NCBI GenBank assembly: GCA_023451855.1
Contig: JAEXXY010000392.1
Coordinates: 1 to 15,993, forward strand
Length of the DNA stretch: 15,993 nucleotides
From: Actinomycetes bacterium
GTDB lineage: Bacteria; Actinomycetota; Actinomycetes; Actinomycetales; Dermatophilaceae
Direction of reading: 5' to 3'
Positions 1 to 6,787 of the stretch are shown one piece after another. Below the pieces are notes generated by a model, which worked only from the letters and a program-made list of their open reading frames with translations, was not told the origin of the DNA and made no database searches. Positions within the stretch are counted from its first letter, which is position 1. Each line of letters begins with the position of its first letter. The position numbers were made by a program, and so were the translations under genes.

Positions 1-706
1 GCTCGCGGGTGCCGCCGACGACGGCGATCAGCCGGGTGCGCTGCACGAGCACGAGGGCCTCGACGCCCTCCTTGCGCACTGCCCGGCGCAGCTCGTCGAC
101 GGCCGGCACCGTGCTCGCGCGTGCCTCCGGCGTCGTCCCGACGACGAACGTCACGTGCGACACCTCGCCCCAGCCGAGGGCCGTGGCACGCGACTGCATC
201 GACTCGTCGGCCTCGCCACGGAGCACGGCGTCGACGACGAGAGCCTCGAGCCGGGCGTCCCAGGCGCCGCGGGCCTCGGCCGCGCCGGCGTACACCTCCG
301 CCGCGGCAAAGGCGATGTCGCGGGAGAACCGCAGCACCGACTCACGCAGCAGCTGCTCGTCGCCCGGGCCGGCGAGGCTCTCGACGTGCGACTCGACGAC
401 GTCGACGACGGTGCGCACGAGGTCGAGGGTCTGGCGCAGGCTGACCGAGCGGGTCAGCTCCTGGGGCGCGTTGGCGAAGATGGAGATGGCCGACGGTGCG
501 TGCCCTTCGGAACGGAACCACGCGATGAACTGGGAGATGCCCGCTTGCGCGACGAGGCCCACCTGCGAGCGCTCCTCGGCCGAGAGGCGTCGGTACCAGC
601 CGAGGTTCTCCTCCATCCGCCGGGCGGCGAGCGTCGACAGCTCGCCGGCGCTGCGTTCGACGGTGCGCGTCGTGGCGTCGCTCGGCTGGACGGGGCGGTC
701 GGTCAC
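1..706 (-). CDS. fasR: FasR-like PucR-family transcriptional regulator (partial, C-terminus off the left edge)
   Basis: The visible part is 235 residues, beginning VTDRPVQPSDATTRTVERS. It contains the block ENLGWYRRLSAEERSQVGLV near residues 36-55, followed by VAQAGISQFIAWF and later AAAEVYAGAAEARGAWDARL. These closely resemble, from memory, Streptomyces FasR and mycobacterial Rv2242, regulators next to aceE and fabD that control fatty-acid synthase genes. The PucR-type DNA-binding helix-turn-helix lies at the C-terminus and is outside the window, so it cannot be checked. The GTG at 706 is the only start before an in-frame stop (TAG at 718-716) and sits 6 nt after a TAGGCT -10 box, so a leaderless transcript is likely. 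In relatives fabD-fabH-acpP-fabF follows; that would lie left of position 1. The family assignment is strong; the exact regulon is inferred. Confidence 0.88.
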   Translation of the reverse strand, partial: MTDRPVQPSDATTRTVERSAGELSTLAARRMEENLGWYRRLSAEERSQVGLVAQAGISQFIAWFRSEGHAPSAISIFANAPQELTRSVSLRQTLDLVRTVVDVVESHVESLAGPGDEQLLRESVLRFSRDIAFAAAEVYAGAAEARGAWDARLEALVVDAVLRGEADESMQSRATALGWGEVSHVTFVVGTTPEARASTVPAVDELRRAVRKEGVEALVLVQRTRLIAVVGGTRE

Positions 707-712
707 GGCGCC

Positions 713-718
713 AGCCTA
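713..718 (-). promoter_or_regulatory. -10 box of fasR, leaderless type
   Basis: On the minus strand TAGGCT is followed by 6 nt and then the GTG start of fasR. No good -35 hexamer is visible at 16-19 nt spacing; that region is occupied by the inverted repeat at 738-758. This suggests regulator-dependent transcription (inference). Confidence 0.6.
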
Positions 719-737
719 GGGCGCGCCGACGCCCGCG

Positions 738-758
738 CTTTGTACGGCGCTCACAAAG
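738..758. promoter_or_regulatory. Inverted repeat upstream of fasR, candidate operator
   Basis: Perfect 6-bp arms CTTTGT (738-743) and ACAAAG (753-758) are separated by 9 nt. The repeat is AT-rich against a very GC-rich background and covers the -35 region of the fasR promoter. The 10-mer TTGTACGGCG inside it (740-749) recurs at 6076-6085, between aceE and the DUF3052 gene. It is not the 18-bp Rex box (TTGTG-N8-CACAA): the spacing is one base shorter and the left arm differs. The binding protein is unknown; FasR itself or another acetyl-CoA or redox regulator are candidates. Confidence 0.5.
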
Positions 759-797
759 GGCGTGACGCGCCGACGTCCGACACGCGGCCCGGCGACG

Positions 798-1514
798 TCA
801 GTGCGCGGTGAGGATGCACGAACGCCCGGTGTAGGCGCGCGGGCCCTCGAAGGGCGGCAGGGCGGCCCCGAGGTCGGCGTCGAAGGTCGACAGGTACGCG
901 ACGGCAGCCGCGTGGTCGGGGAACGTCGCGCGCGTCTCGACGTCGCGGCGCGACACGTGCTGGAAGTGGCGCGACAGCGTCTCCTCGGCGTTCTCGGCCG
1001 TGAACTGGGTGACGAGGGGCTCGCCGCCCGCCTCGCGCAGCAGGTCGGCGAGGTGCTCCTCGCCGTTCGTGGCGACGCTGAGCCGGCCGCCGTCGCGCAG
1101 CACGCGCCGCAGCTCGGCGAGGGTGCCGTCGAGGTCCGGCACGTGGTAGAGCATCCACGCCGCGACGGCACCGTCGAAGGCGCCGTCGGCGAAGGGGAGG
1201 TCGTCGCCGGGCAGCTGCCGCGACGGCACGCCCAGCGCCGACGTGGCCTCGACCATCGCGGCCGAGATGTCGGTGGCCAGGTAGTCGACGGCCGGCAGTG
1301 CGTCGATCACTGACCGAGCGAAGTGGCCTGTGCCGCAGCCGATCTCGATGACCTTGTTCGGGCGAGCCGCGATGACGGAGCTGAGCAGCACCTCGGTGGG
1401 GGAGACGCCCTCGGGCCCCGGGCCCCACACGCCGCGCCGCGTGCGCAGGTTGTCGGTGTGGGCGTACTGGGCGTCCACGGTGTCGCGGTCGGTCATGGAG
1501 TCGATCGGCTGCAT
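798..1514 (-). CDS. Class I SAM-dependent methyltransferase
   Basis: The protein has 238 residues and a Rossmann-type methyltransferase core. Motif I is VIEIGCGTGHF (55-65), the acidic residue after strand 2 is in YLATDIS (78-84), and post-motif blocks are DDLPFADGAFDGAVAAWMLY (104-123) and LRRVLRDGGRLSVAT (135-149). This is the Methyltransf_11/25 pattern. The substrate cannot be told from sequence. The ATG at 1514 is preferred over the in-frame ATG at 1496 because TAGGGT lies 8 nt upstream of it, fitting a leaderless start. It lies between argG and fasR on the same strand but has its own promoter, and a possible argG terminator separates it from argG. It is cytosolic, with no signal peptide or membrane segment. 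It is not part of the conserved aceE-fasR block I know from other actinobacteria, so it may be a lineage-specific insertion. Confidence 0.85.
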   Translation of the reverse strand: MQPIDSMTDRDTVDAQYAHTDNLRTRRGVWGPGPEGVSPTEVLLSSVIAARPNKVIEIGCGTGHFARSVIDALPAVDYLATDISAAMVEATSALGVPSRQLPGDDLPFADGAFDGAVAAWMLYHVPDLDGTLAELRRVLRDGGRLSVATNGEEHLADLLREAGGEPLVTQFTAENAEETLSRHFQHVSRRDVETRATFPDHAAAVAYLSTFDADLGAALPPFEGPRAYTGRSCILTAH

Positions 1515-1522
1515 GGCCGCCG

Positions 1523-1528
1523 ACCCTA
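1523..1528 (-). promoter_or_regulatory. -10 box of the methyltransferase gene, leaderless type
   Basis: TAGGGT on the minus strand lies 8 nt before the ATG at 1514. It matches the arrangement seen before fasR, argG, yaaA and the RNB gene in this window. Confidence 0.55.
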
Positions 1529-1542
1529 CCGGGACGGGCACC

Positions 1543-1586
1543 GCCCCGCGCGCCGGGCCGGGTGGGTGTGACTGGCGGCGCGGGGC
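1543..1586 (-). terminator. Candidate terminator hairpin after argG
   Basis: A 9-bp perfect stem, GCCCCGCGC at 1543-1551 with GCGCGGGGC at 1578-1586, encloses a 26-nt GC-rich loop just beyond the argG stop. There is no T-tract, which is common in actinobacterial terminators. The long loop keeps confidence low. Confidence 0.35.
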
Positions 1587-1600
1587 ATCGGGCTGGGATG

Positions 1601-3025
1601 TCAGTCGGTGCCGAACTCCATGGCGGCGCGGTCGAGCGCGTCGTCCTGCTCGTCGACGTCCGCCGCGGCCGGGTTGGCCGCGATGGCCTGCGCGCCGCCG
1701 GGGGCGAGCTCGCCGACGAGGTCGGTCGCCTCGGAGCCGAGCAGGCCCTGCGACGCGTACAGCTCGAGCTTGGCGCGCGAGTCGGCGATGTCGAGGTTGC
1801 GCATCGTCAGCTGGCCGATGCGGTCGACCGGGCCGAACGCGGCGTCCTCGGTGCGCTCCATCGACAGCTTCTCCGGGTGGTAGCTGAACGCCGGACCCGT
1901 CGTGTTGACGACCGACCAGTCGTCGCCGCGGCGCAGACGCAGCGTCACCTCGCCCGTGACGGCGCTCGCGACCCAGCGCTGGAGCGACTCGCGCAGCATG
2001 AGTGACTGCGGGTCGAGCCAACGGCCCTCGTAGAGAAGGCGGCCGAGGCGCCGGCCCTCGGCGTGGTAGGCCGCGATGGTGTCTTCGTTGTGGATCGCGT
2101 TGAGGAGCCGCTCGTACGTCAGGTGCAGCAGGGCCATCGCGGGTGCCTCGTAGATGCCGCGCGACTTGGCCTCGATGATGCGGTTCTCGATCTGGTCGCT
2201 CATGCCGAGGCCGTGGCGGCCGCCGATGGCGTTGGCCTCCATGACGAGCGAGACCGGGTCCTCGAACGTCACACCGTTGATGGCGACGGGACGGCCGCGC
2301 TCCCAGCGGACGGTGACGTCCTCGGTCTCGATCGCGACGGCGGGGTCCCAGAACCGGACGCCCATGATCGGCTCGACGACCTCCATGGACTCGTCGAGGA
2401 ACTCGAGCGTCTTGGCCTCGTGCGTCGCGCCCCAGATGTTGGCGTCGGTCGAGTAGGCCTTCTCTGCGGAGGCGCGGTAGGGCAGGTCGCGGGCGGTGAG
2501 CCACTCGGACATCTCGTGGCGGCCACCGAGCTCGGTGACGAAGTCGGCGTCGAGCCAGGGCTTGTAGATGCGCAGCTGCGGGTTGGCGAGCAGGCCGTAG
2601 CGGTAGAACCGCTCGATGTCGTTGCCTTTGAAGGTCGAGCCGTCGCCCCAGATGGAGACGCCGTCCTCCTGCATGGCCCGCACGAGGAGCGTGCCGGTGA
2701 CGACGCGGCCGAGCGGCGTCGTGTTGAAGTACGTCTTGCCGCCGCTGCGGATGTGGAAGGCGCCGCACGCGATGGCCGACAGGCCCTCCTCGACGAGCGC
2801 CTGGCGGCAGTCGACGAGTCGGCTGATCTCGGCGCCGTACTGGCCGGCTCGGCCCGGGACGGAGGCGATGTCGGGCTCGTCGTACTGGCCGAGGTCGGCC
2901 GTGTACGTGCAGGGCACCGCGCCCTTCTCACGCATCCACGCGACGGCCACCGAGGTGTCGAGGCCACCGGAGAAGGCGATGCCGACGCGTTCACCGACAG
3001 GGAGGGAGGTCAGTACCTTGGACAC
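1601..3025 (-). CDS. argG: Argininosuccinate synthase
   Basis: The protein has 474 residues, the usual size for the longer (E. coli-type) ArgG. It joins citrulline and aspartate using ATP to form argininosuccinate, the penultimate step of arginine synthesis, in the cytosol. The N-type ATP pyrophosphatase loop AFSGGLDTS is at 17-25. It is followed by YTADLGQYDEPDIASVPGRA and the substrate-binding region with ARDLPYRASAEKAYSTDANI. The start chosen is the GTG at 3025 (VSKVLTSLPVGERVGIAFS), which matches typical N-termini of this group and lies 7 nt after a TATACT -10 box. The in-frame ATG at 3049 would lie upstream of that -10 box. Unlike many actinobacteria, argG here is not seen with other arg genes; it sits between aceE and the methyltransferase. 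An ArgR-like palindrome covers its promoter. Confidence 0.97.
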   Translation of the reverse strand: MSKVLTSLPVGERVGIAFSGGLDTSVAVAWMREKGAVPCTYTADLGQYDEPDIASVPGRAGQYGAEISRLVDCRQALVEEGLSAIACGAFHIRSGGKTYFNTTPLGRVVTGTLLVRAMQEDGVSIWGDGSTFKGNDIERFYRYGLLANPQLRIYKPWLDADFVTELGGRHEMSEWLTARDLPYRASAEKAYSTDANIWGATHEAKTLEFLDESMEVVEPIMGVRFWDPAVAIETEDVTVRWERGRPVAINGVTFEDPVSLVMEANAIGGRHGLGMSDQIENRIIEAKSRGIYEAPAMALLHLTYERLLNAIHNEDTIAAYHAEGRRLGRLLYEGRWLDPQSLMLRESLQRWVASAVTGEVTLRLRRGDDWSVVNTTGPAFSYHPEKLSMERTEDAAFGPVDRIGQLTMRNLDIADSRAKLELYASQGLLGSEATDLVGELAPGGAQAIAANPAAADVDEQDDALDRAAMEFGTD

Positions 3026-3027
3026 GA

Positions 3028-3054
3028 GTGCAAGTATATGCACAGTCACGCATA
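3028..3054. promoter_or_regulatory. Candidate ArgR operator (two overlapping palindromes) at argG
   Basis: Two AT-rich inverted repeats overlap here. One is GTGCA-N6-TGCAC at 3028-3043. The other is TATGC-N8-GCATA at 3037-3054, which is 18 bp, the size of a classical ARG box. They span the -10 box and sequence just upstream, where ArgR binding would block transcription. The TGCAT-like core resembles actinobacterial ARG boxes. That ArgR binds here is inferred from position and sequence. Confidence 0.55.
3033..3038 (-). promoter_or_regulatory. -10 box of argG
   Basis: TATACT on the minus strand lies 7 nt before the GTG start of argG. A weak -35 candidate TTGGAT lies at 3063-3058 with 19-nt spacing. 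A leaderless or nearly leaderless mRNA is predicted. Confidence 0.6.
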
Positions 3055-3077
3055 CCTATCCAATTGGCCGGCAGGCG

Positions 3078-3113
3078 AGCGGCCCGGCCCCCGGAGTGGG
3101 GGACCGGGCCGCT
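3078..3113 (-). terminator. Terminator hairpin after aceE
   Basis: A perfect 10-bp stem, AGCGGCCCGG (3078-3087) with CCGGGCCGCT (3104-3113), continues as CCCCC/GGGGG with a single bulged A at 3103 and a 5-nt loop. It lies 62 nt after the aceE stop and just upstream of the argG promoter. No T-tract follows. The exceptional stem strength and location make it a credible aceE terminator that insulates argG. Confidence 0.75.
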
Positions 3114-3120
3114 CACGTCG

Positions 3121-3165
3121 GTCAGTGCCGGTCGGTGCCGGTCGGTGCCGGTCGGTGCCGGTCAG
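3121..3165. repeat. Short tandem repeat, 10-bp unit, about 4.5 copies
   Basis: The unit GTCGGTGCCG is present exactly at 3131-3140, 3141-3150 and 3151-3160. A one-base variant is at 3121-3130 and a half copy at 3161-3165. It lies between the aceE stop codon and the aceE terminator hairpin, so it is transcribed but not translated. Copy number probably varies between strains by slippage. Confidence 0.85.
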
Positions 3166-3175
3166 CGGGGGAGCG

Positions 3176-5947
3176 TCAGCTCTCGCCGCCCGCGTTGCCG
3201 GAGGTGCCGGCGGTGACGTCGTCGAGGCGGTACTTGTCCGCGGCCTTGGCCGGGATGTCGGCGTCGATCTTGCCCTCCTTGGCCAGCATCTGCAGCGTGC
3301 GCACCGCGACCGAGGGGCCGTCGATGTGGAAGAAGCGCCGGGCGGCCGGACGCGTGTCGGAGAAGCCGAAGCCGTCGGCGCCGAGCGTCGCGTACGTCCT
3401 GGGGACCCACTCGCGGATCTGGTCCTGGACGGCGCGCATGTAGTCGGACACGCCGACGACCGGGCCCTCGGTGCCCTCGAGGCACTGGGTGACCCACGGG
3501 ACGCGCTTCTCGGCGTCGGGGTGCAGGAACTCCTGCTCGTCGGCCTCCAGGCCGTCGCGGCGCAGCTCGTTCCACGAGGTGACCGACCAGACGTCGGCGG
3601 CCACGCCCCAGTCGTCGGCGAGCAGCTGCTGGGCCTCGAGCGCCCACGGCACCCCGACGCCGGAGCCGAGGATCTGCGCCCGCGCCGGCGTGTGCTGCCA
3701 GCCCTCCGTGTCGGCCACGGAGACGCGGTGCATGCCCTTGAGGATGCCCTCGACGTCGACGTCGGCCGGCTCGGCCGGCTGCTGGATCGGCTCGTTGTAG
3801 ACGGTCAGGTAGTAGATGACGTTGGACTCCTCGGGAGTCTGTCCCTCGCCGTACATCCGGCGCAGGCCGTCCTGCATGATGTGCGCGATCTCGTAGGCGT
3901 ACGCGGGGTCGTAGTGCACGACGGCCGGGTTCGTCGAGGCGAGCAGCGGGCTGTGCCCGTCGGCGTGCTGCAGGCCCTCACCGGTCAGCGTGGTGCGACC
4001 GGCGGTGGCACCGATGAGGAAGCCTCGGGTCATCTGGTCGGCGGCCGCCCAGATGGAGTCACCCGTGCGCTGGAAGCCGAACATCGAGTAGAAGACGTAG
4101 ACCGGGATCATCGGCTGGCCGTGCGTCGCGTACGAGGTGCCGGCCGCCGTGAAGGCTGCGACCGAACCGGCCTCGTTGATGCCGAGGTGCAGGATCTGTC
4201 CCTGGGTGTTCTCGCGGTAGGCGAGCATGAGCTCGGCGTCGACCGGGGTGTAGTTCTGCCCGTTCGGGTTGTAGATCTTGATCGTCGGGAAGAACGCGTC
4301 CATGCCGAAGGTGCGCGCCTCGTCGGGGATGATCGGCACGATCCGCTTGCCGAACTCCTTGTCGCGCAGGAGGTCCTTGAGGAGGCGGACGAACGCCATC
4401 GTCGTGGCGACCTCCTGCTTGCCCGAGCCCTTCTTGACCTGGGCGTAGGCCTCGTCGCCGGGCAGCTTGACGGTCTCGTACTTGACGCGTCGGCTCGGCA
4501 GCGTGCCACCGAGCTTGGCGCGGCGGTCGACCGAGTACCTGATGACGTCGTTGTCGGGGCCCGGGTGGTAGTACGGCGGCTGGTAGGGGTCGGCCTCGAG
4601 CTGCTCGTCGGAGATCGGGATGCGGAGGCTGTCGCGGAAGGCCTTGAGGTCGTCCAGCGTCATCTTCTTCATCTGGTGCGTGGCGTTGCGGCCGGCGAAG
4701 TGCGAGCCGAGGCTGTAGCCCTTGATCGTCTTGGCGAGGATGACGGTCGGCTGGCCGGTGTGCTCACGGGCCGCCTGGTAGGCCGCGTAGACCTTGCGGT
4801 AGTCGTGCCCGCCGCGCTTGAGGTCCCACCAGACCTGGTCGTCGGTCCAGCTCTCGACCATCTTGGCGGTGCGCGGGTCGCGGCCGAAGAAGTGGTCGCG
4901 CACGTACTTGCCGTCGTTGGCGCGGAAGGTCTGGTAGTCGCCGTCGCTCGTGGAGTTCATGAGGTGCACGAGCGCGCCGTCGCGGTCGCCGGCCAGGAGC
5001 GGGTCCCAGCCGCGGCCCCAGACGACCTTGATGACGTTCCAGCCCGCGCCGCGGAAGAACGCCTCGAGCTCCTGGATGATCTTGCCGTTGCCGCGGACCG
5101 GGCCGTCGAGACGCTGCAGGTTGCAGTTGACGACGAAGGTGAGGTTGTCGAGCTCCTCGTTGGCCGCGAGCTGGAGCAGGCCGCGCGACTCGGGCTCGTC
5201 CATCTCGCCGTCGCCGAGGAAGGCCCAGACGTCCTGCTGGCTGGTGTCCTTGATGCCACGGTTGTGCAGGTACTTGTTGAACTGCGCCTGGTAGATGGCG
5301 TTCATCGGGCCGATGCCCATCGACACCGTCGGGAACTCCCAGTAGTCCGGCATGAGGCGCGGGTGGGGGTAGGACGGGACGGCGCGGATCTTGCCGTCGA
5401 CGATGTGGCTCTTCTCCTGGCGGAAGCCGTCGAGGTCGGCCTCGCTCAGGTGGCCCTCGAGGAAGCTGCGGGCATACATGCCGGGGGAGGCGTGGCCCTG
5501 GAAGTAGACCTGGTCGCCGCCGCCCTCGTGGTCCTTGCCACGGAAGAAGTGGTTCATGCCCACCTCGTAGAGCGTCGCGGCGCTCGCGTACGTCGAGATG
5601 TGCCCACCGACGCCGATACCGGGACGCTGGGCGCGGTGCACCATGACCGCGGCGTTCCAGCGGATGTAGCGGCGGAACTCCCGCTCCACCTCCTCGTCGC
5701 CGGGGAACCACGGCTCACGCTCCGGCGGGATGGTGTTGATGTAGTCGGTGGCGGTCAGGGACGGCACCCCGACCTGCTGCTGGCGGGCCCGCTCGATGAG
5801 CTTGAGCATGATGTAGCGCGCCCGGGTGCGGCCCTTCTCGTCCAGGACGGCGTCGAGGGAGTCGAGCCACTCCTGGGTCTCATCGGGGTCGATGTCCGGG
5901 AGCTGACTGGGGATGCCGTTGAGGATCGGGCCGGCCTCAGAAGCCAC
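3176..5947 (-). CDS. aceE: Pyruvate dehydrogenase E1 component (homodimeric type)
   Basis: The protein has 923 residues, within the usual 885-930 range for homodimeric AceE. It decarboxylates pyruvate with thiamine diphosphate and passes the acetyl group to lipoyl-E2, feeding acetyl-CoA to the TCA cycle and fatty-acid synthesis. The thiamine diphosphate motif begins GDGEMDEPES at 245-254 and ends with NCN at 274-276. Other family blocks are HISTYASAATLYEVGMNHFF (116-135) and RGNGKIIQELEAFFRGAGWN. The GTG start at 5947 (VASEAGPILNGIPSQLPD) has AAAGGA at 5961-5956, 8 nt upstream; upstream in-frame codons do not look like AceE. It is divergent from the DUF3052 gene, as in mycobacteria (Rv2241 and Rv2239c). 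No TAnnnT -10 element is obvious in its leader. The gene is intact. Confidence 0.98.
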   Translation of the reverse strand: MASEAGPILNGIPSQLPDIDPDETQEWLDSLDAVLDEKGRTRARYIMLKLIERARQQQVGVPSLTATDYINTIPPEREPWFPGDEEVEREFRRYIRWNAAVMVHRAQRPGIGVGGHISTYASAATLYEVGMNHFFRGKDHEGGGDQVYFQGHASPGMYARSFLEGHLSEADLDGFRQEKSHIVDGKIRAVPSYPHPRLMPDYWEFPTVSMGIGPMNAIYQAQFNKYLHNRGIKDTSQQDVWAFLGDGEMDEPESRGLLQLAANEELDNLTFVVNCNLQRLDGPVRGNGKIIQELEAFFRGAGWNVIKVVWGRGWDPLLAGDRDGALVHLMNSTSDGDYQTFRANDGKYVRDHFFGRDPRTAKMVESWTDDQVWWDLKRGGHDYRKVYAAYQAAREHTGQPTVILAKTIKGYSLGSHFAGRNATHQMKKMTLDDLKAFRDSLRIPISDEQLEADPYQPPYYHPGPDNDVIRYSVDRRAKLGGTLPSRRVKYETVKLPGDEAYAQVKKGSGKQEVATTMAFVRLLKDLLRDKEFGKRIVPIIPDEARTFGMDAFFPTIKIYNPNGQNYTPVDAELMLAYRENTQGQILHLGINEAGSVAAFTAAGTSYATHGQPMIPVYVFYSMFGFQRTGDSIWAAADQMTRGFLIGATAGRTTLTGEGLQHADGHSPLLASTNPAVVHYDPAYAYEIAHIMQDGLRRMYGEGQTPEESNVIYYLTVYNEPIQQPAEPADVDVEGILKGMHRVSVADTEGWQHTPARAQILGSGVGVPWALEAQQLLADDWGVAADVWSVTSWNELRRDGLEADEQEFLHPDAEKRVPWVTQCLEGTEGPVVGVSDYMRAVQDQIREWVPRTYATLGADGFGFSDTRPAARRFFHIDGPSVAVRTLQMLAKEGKIDADIPAKAADKYRLDDVTAGTSGNAGGES

Positions 5948-6113
5948 GTCGTGGGTCCTTTCTCGTCGCGTCGCGGCGCCCTCGGACCGGGTGGTCGGGG
6001 CGCTGCTCCCATCCATCCTCCACCAAAGCGTGGTAGCCGTCACACTCGGGTCCGGCGCCGGGACGCCGACGCGTGTTGTACGGCGTTGGGCCCGTCCGCC
6101 ACACCTTGCGCGG

Positions 6114-6119
6114 TACGGT
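6114..6119 (+). promoter_or_regulatory. Candidate -10 box upstream of the DUF3052 gene
   Basis: TACGGT fits the actinobacterial TAnnnT pattern. It predicts transcription starting near 6126, giving a leader of about 125 nt before the DUF3052 start. A GTG at 6128 lies 8 nt after the box. No convincing -35 hexamer is seen at normal spacing. Confidence 0.4.
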
Positions 6120-6205
6120 CGGACCGAGTGGACTGGTACCCGGTGCCGCCGCCCGCCGTCCCGGCGAGATGTGACGAGGACCTGCCAGCACGACGTGCAC
6201 GACCC

Positions 6206-6228
6206 GGCCCGCGCGACCTGCGCGGGCC
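6206..6228 (+). promoter_or_regulatory. Leader hairpin just before the DUF3052 ribosome-binding site
   Basis: A perfect 9-bp stem, GGCCCGCGC (6206-6214) with GCGCGGGCC (6220-6228), has loop GACCT. It ends 6 nt before the GGAGAGG Shine-Dalgarno. It could affect translation initiation or transcript stability. It does not match any riboswitch class I recognise. Confidence 0.4.
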
Positions 6229-6251
6229 CCCGACGGAGAGGACCGGTGACA

Positions 6252-6668
6252 GTGAGCGCGACCGCGGGTGCGGCGTCCCTCAGCAAGCTCGGATTTGCCA
6301 AAGGGCAGGTCATCCAGGAGTTCGGCTATGACGACGACGTCGACAACGACCTGCGGTTCGAGGTCGAGGACGTCATCGGTACCGAGCTCGAGGACGAGGA
6401 GTTCAACGACGGAGCCGACGGTGTCATCGTCTGGTACCGCGAGGGCGACGAGGACCTCGTCGACCTCATGGTCGATGCCCTGACCAAGCTCTTCGACCAG
6501 GGCTTCGTCGTGCTGCTGACGCCGAAGGCCGGCCGGCCCGGCCATGTCGATGCGGCCGTCGTCGAGGAGGCCGCCTCCACGGCGGGCCTCGTGACGGGCG
6601 GTCAGGTCAACGTCGCGACCAACTGGACCGCCTCGCGCCTCATGCCGCCGAAGGGGCCGCGCCGCTGA
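6252..6668 (+). CDS. DUF3052 family protein
   Basis: The protein has 138 residues and no known function; the family is conserved in actinobacteria beside aceE and ahpE (Rv2239c in M. tuberculosis). The sequence begins VSATAGAASLSKLGFAKGQV and continues with the very acidic family block IQEFGYDDDVDNDLRFEVED (about 21-40). A hydrophobic segment with GFVVLLTPKAGRPGHVD (about 91-107) follows, ending NVATNWTASRLMPPKGPRR. There is no signal peptide or membrane helix. The GTG at 6252 is preferred over the GTG at 6246 because the GGAGAGG at 6235 is then properly spaced. It is divergent from aceE, which suggests shared control. A link to pyruvate dehydrogenase is only guilt by association. Confidence 0.92.
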   Translation: MSATAGAASLSKLGFAKGQVIQEFGYDDDVDNDLRFEVEDVIGTELEDEEFNDGADGVIVWYREGDEDLVDLMVDALTKLFDQGFVVLLTPKAGRPGHVDAAVVEEAASTAGLVTGGQVNVATNWTASRLMPPKGPRR

Positions 6669-6708
6669 CGCGCCGGGCACCCCGTCCGGGTCACGTGCCG
6701 CTCGCCGT

Positions 6709-6735
6709 GCCGGTACCCATGCCGGTGCCCATGGG
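6709..6735. repeat. Direct repeat and palindrome between the DUF3052 gene and ahpE
   Basis: Two 12-bp copies, GCCGGTACCCAT (6709-6720) and GCCGGTGCCCAT (6721-6732), differ by one base. They create the inverted repeat CCCATG-N8-CATGGG (6716-6735). It lies about 50 bp upstream of the ahpE start, near where a regulator would bind. It may be an operator or a chance product of duplication. Confidence 0.45.
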
Positions 6736-6787
6736 GCGGCGGCAGCCGTGGCAGCGGGCGTCTGCGCGAGGTGCGACACTCGTGGGC

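Larger units (their letters stand above)
5948..6251. other. 304-bp divergent regulatory region between aceE and the DUF3052 gene
   Basis: No protein-coding gene is convincing here. The region holds the aceE Shine-Dalgarno sequence (5956-5961) and the 10-mer TTGTACGGCG at 6076-6085, shared with the fasR operator candidate. It also holds a TACGGT -10 candidate on the plus strand (6114-6119), a strong hairpin (6206-6228) and the GGAGAGG ribosome-binding site for DUF3052 (6235-6241). The aceE promoter itself could not be assigned. Confidence 0.6.

Noticed and set aside
738..758. Rex (NADH-sensing) operator
   Set aside because: The Rex box is TTGTG-N8-CACAA. Here the left half is TTGTA and the spacing is 7, so the match is not good enough to name Rex.
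3026..3049. ATG 3049 as start of argG
   Set aside because: It lies upstream of the -10 box and inside the ArgR-like palindrome; the family N-terminus begins at the GTG at 3025.
3121..3165. CRISPR-like array
   Set aside because: The 10-bp units are directly adjacent with no unique spacers; it is a simple tandem repeat.
2063..6331. A 1422-codon plus-strand open frame opposite argG and aceE
   Set aside because: It is antisense to two certain genes. Its composition (long Val/Leu/Asp/Arg runs) is what the reverse complement of GC-rich coding DNA gives, and no domain is visible.
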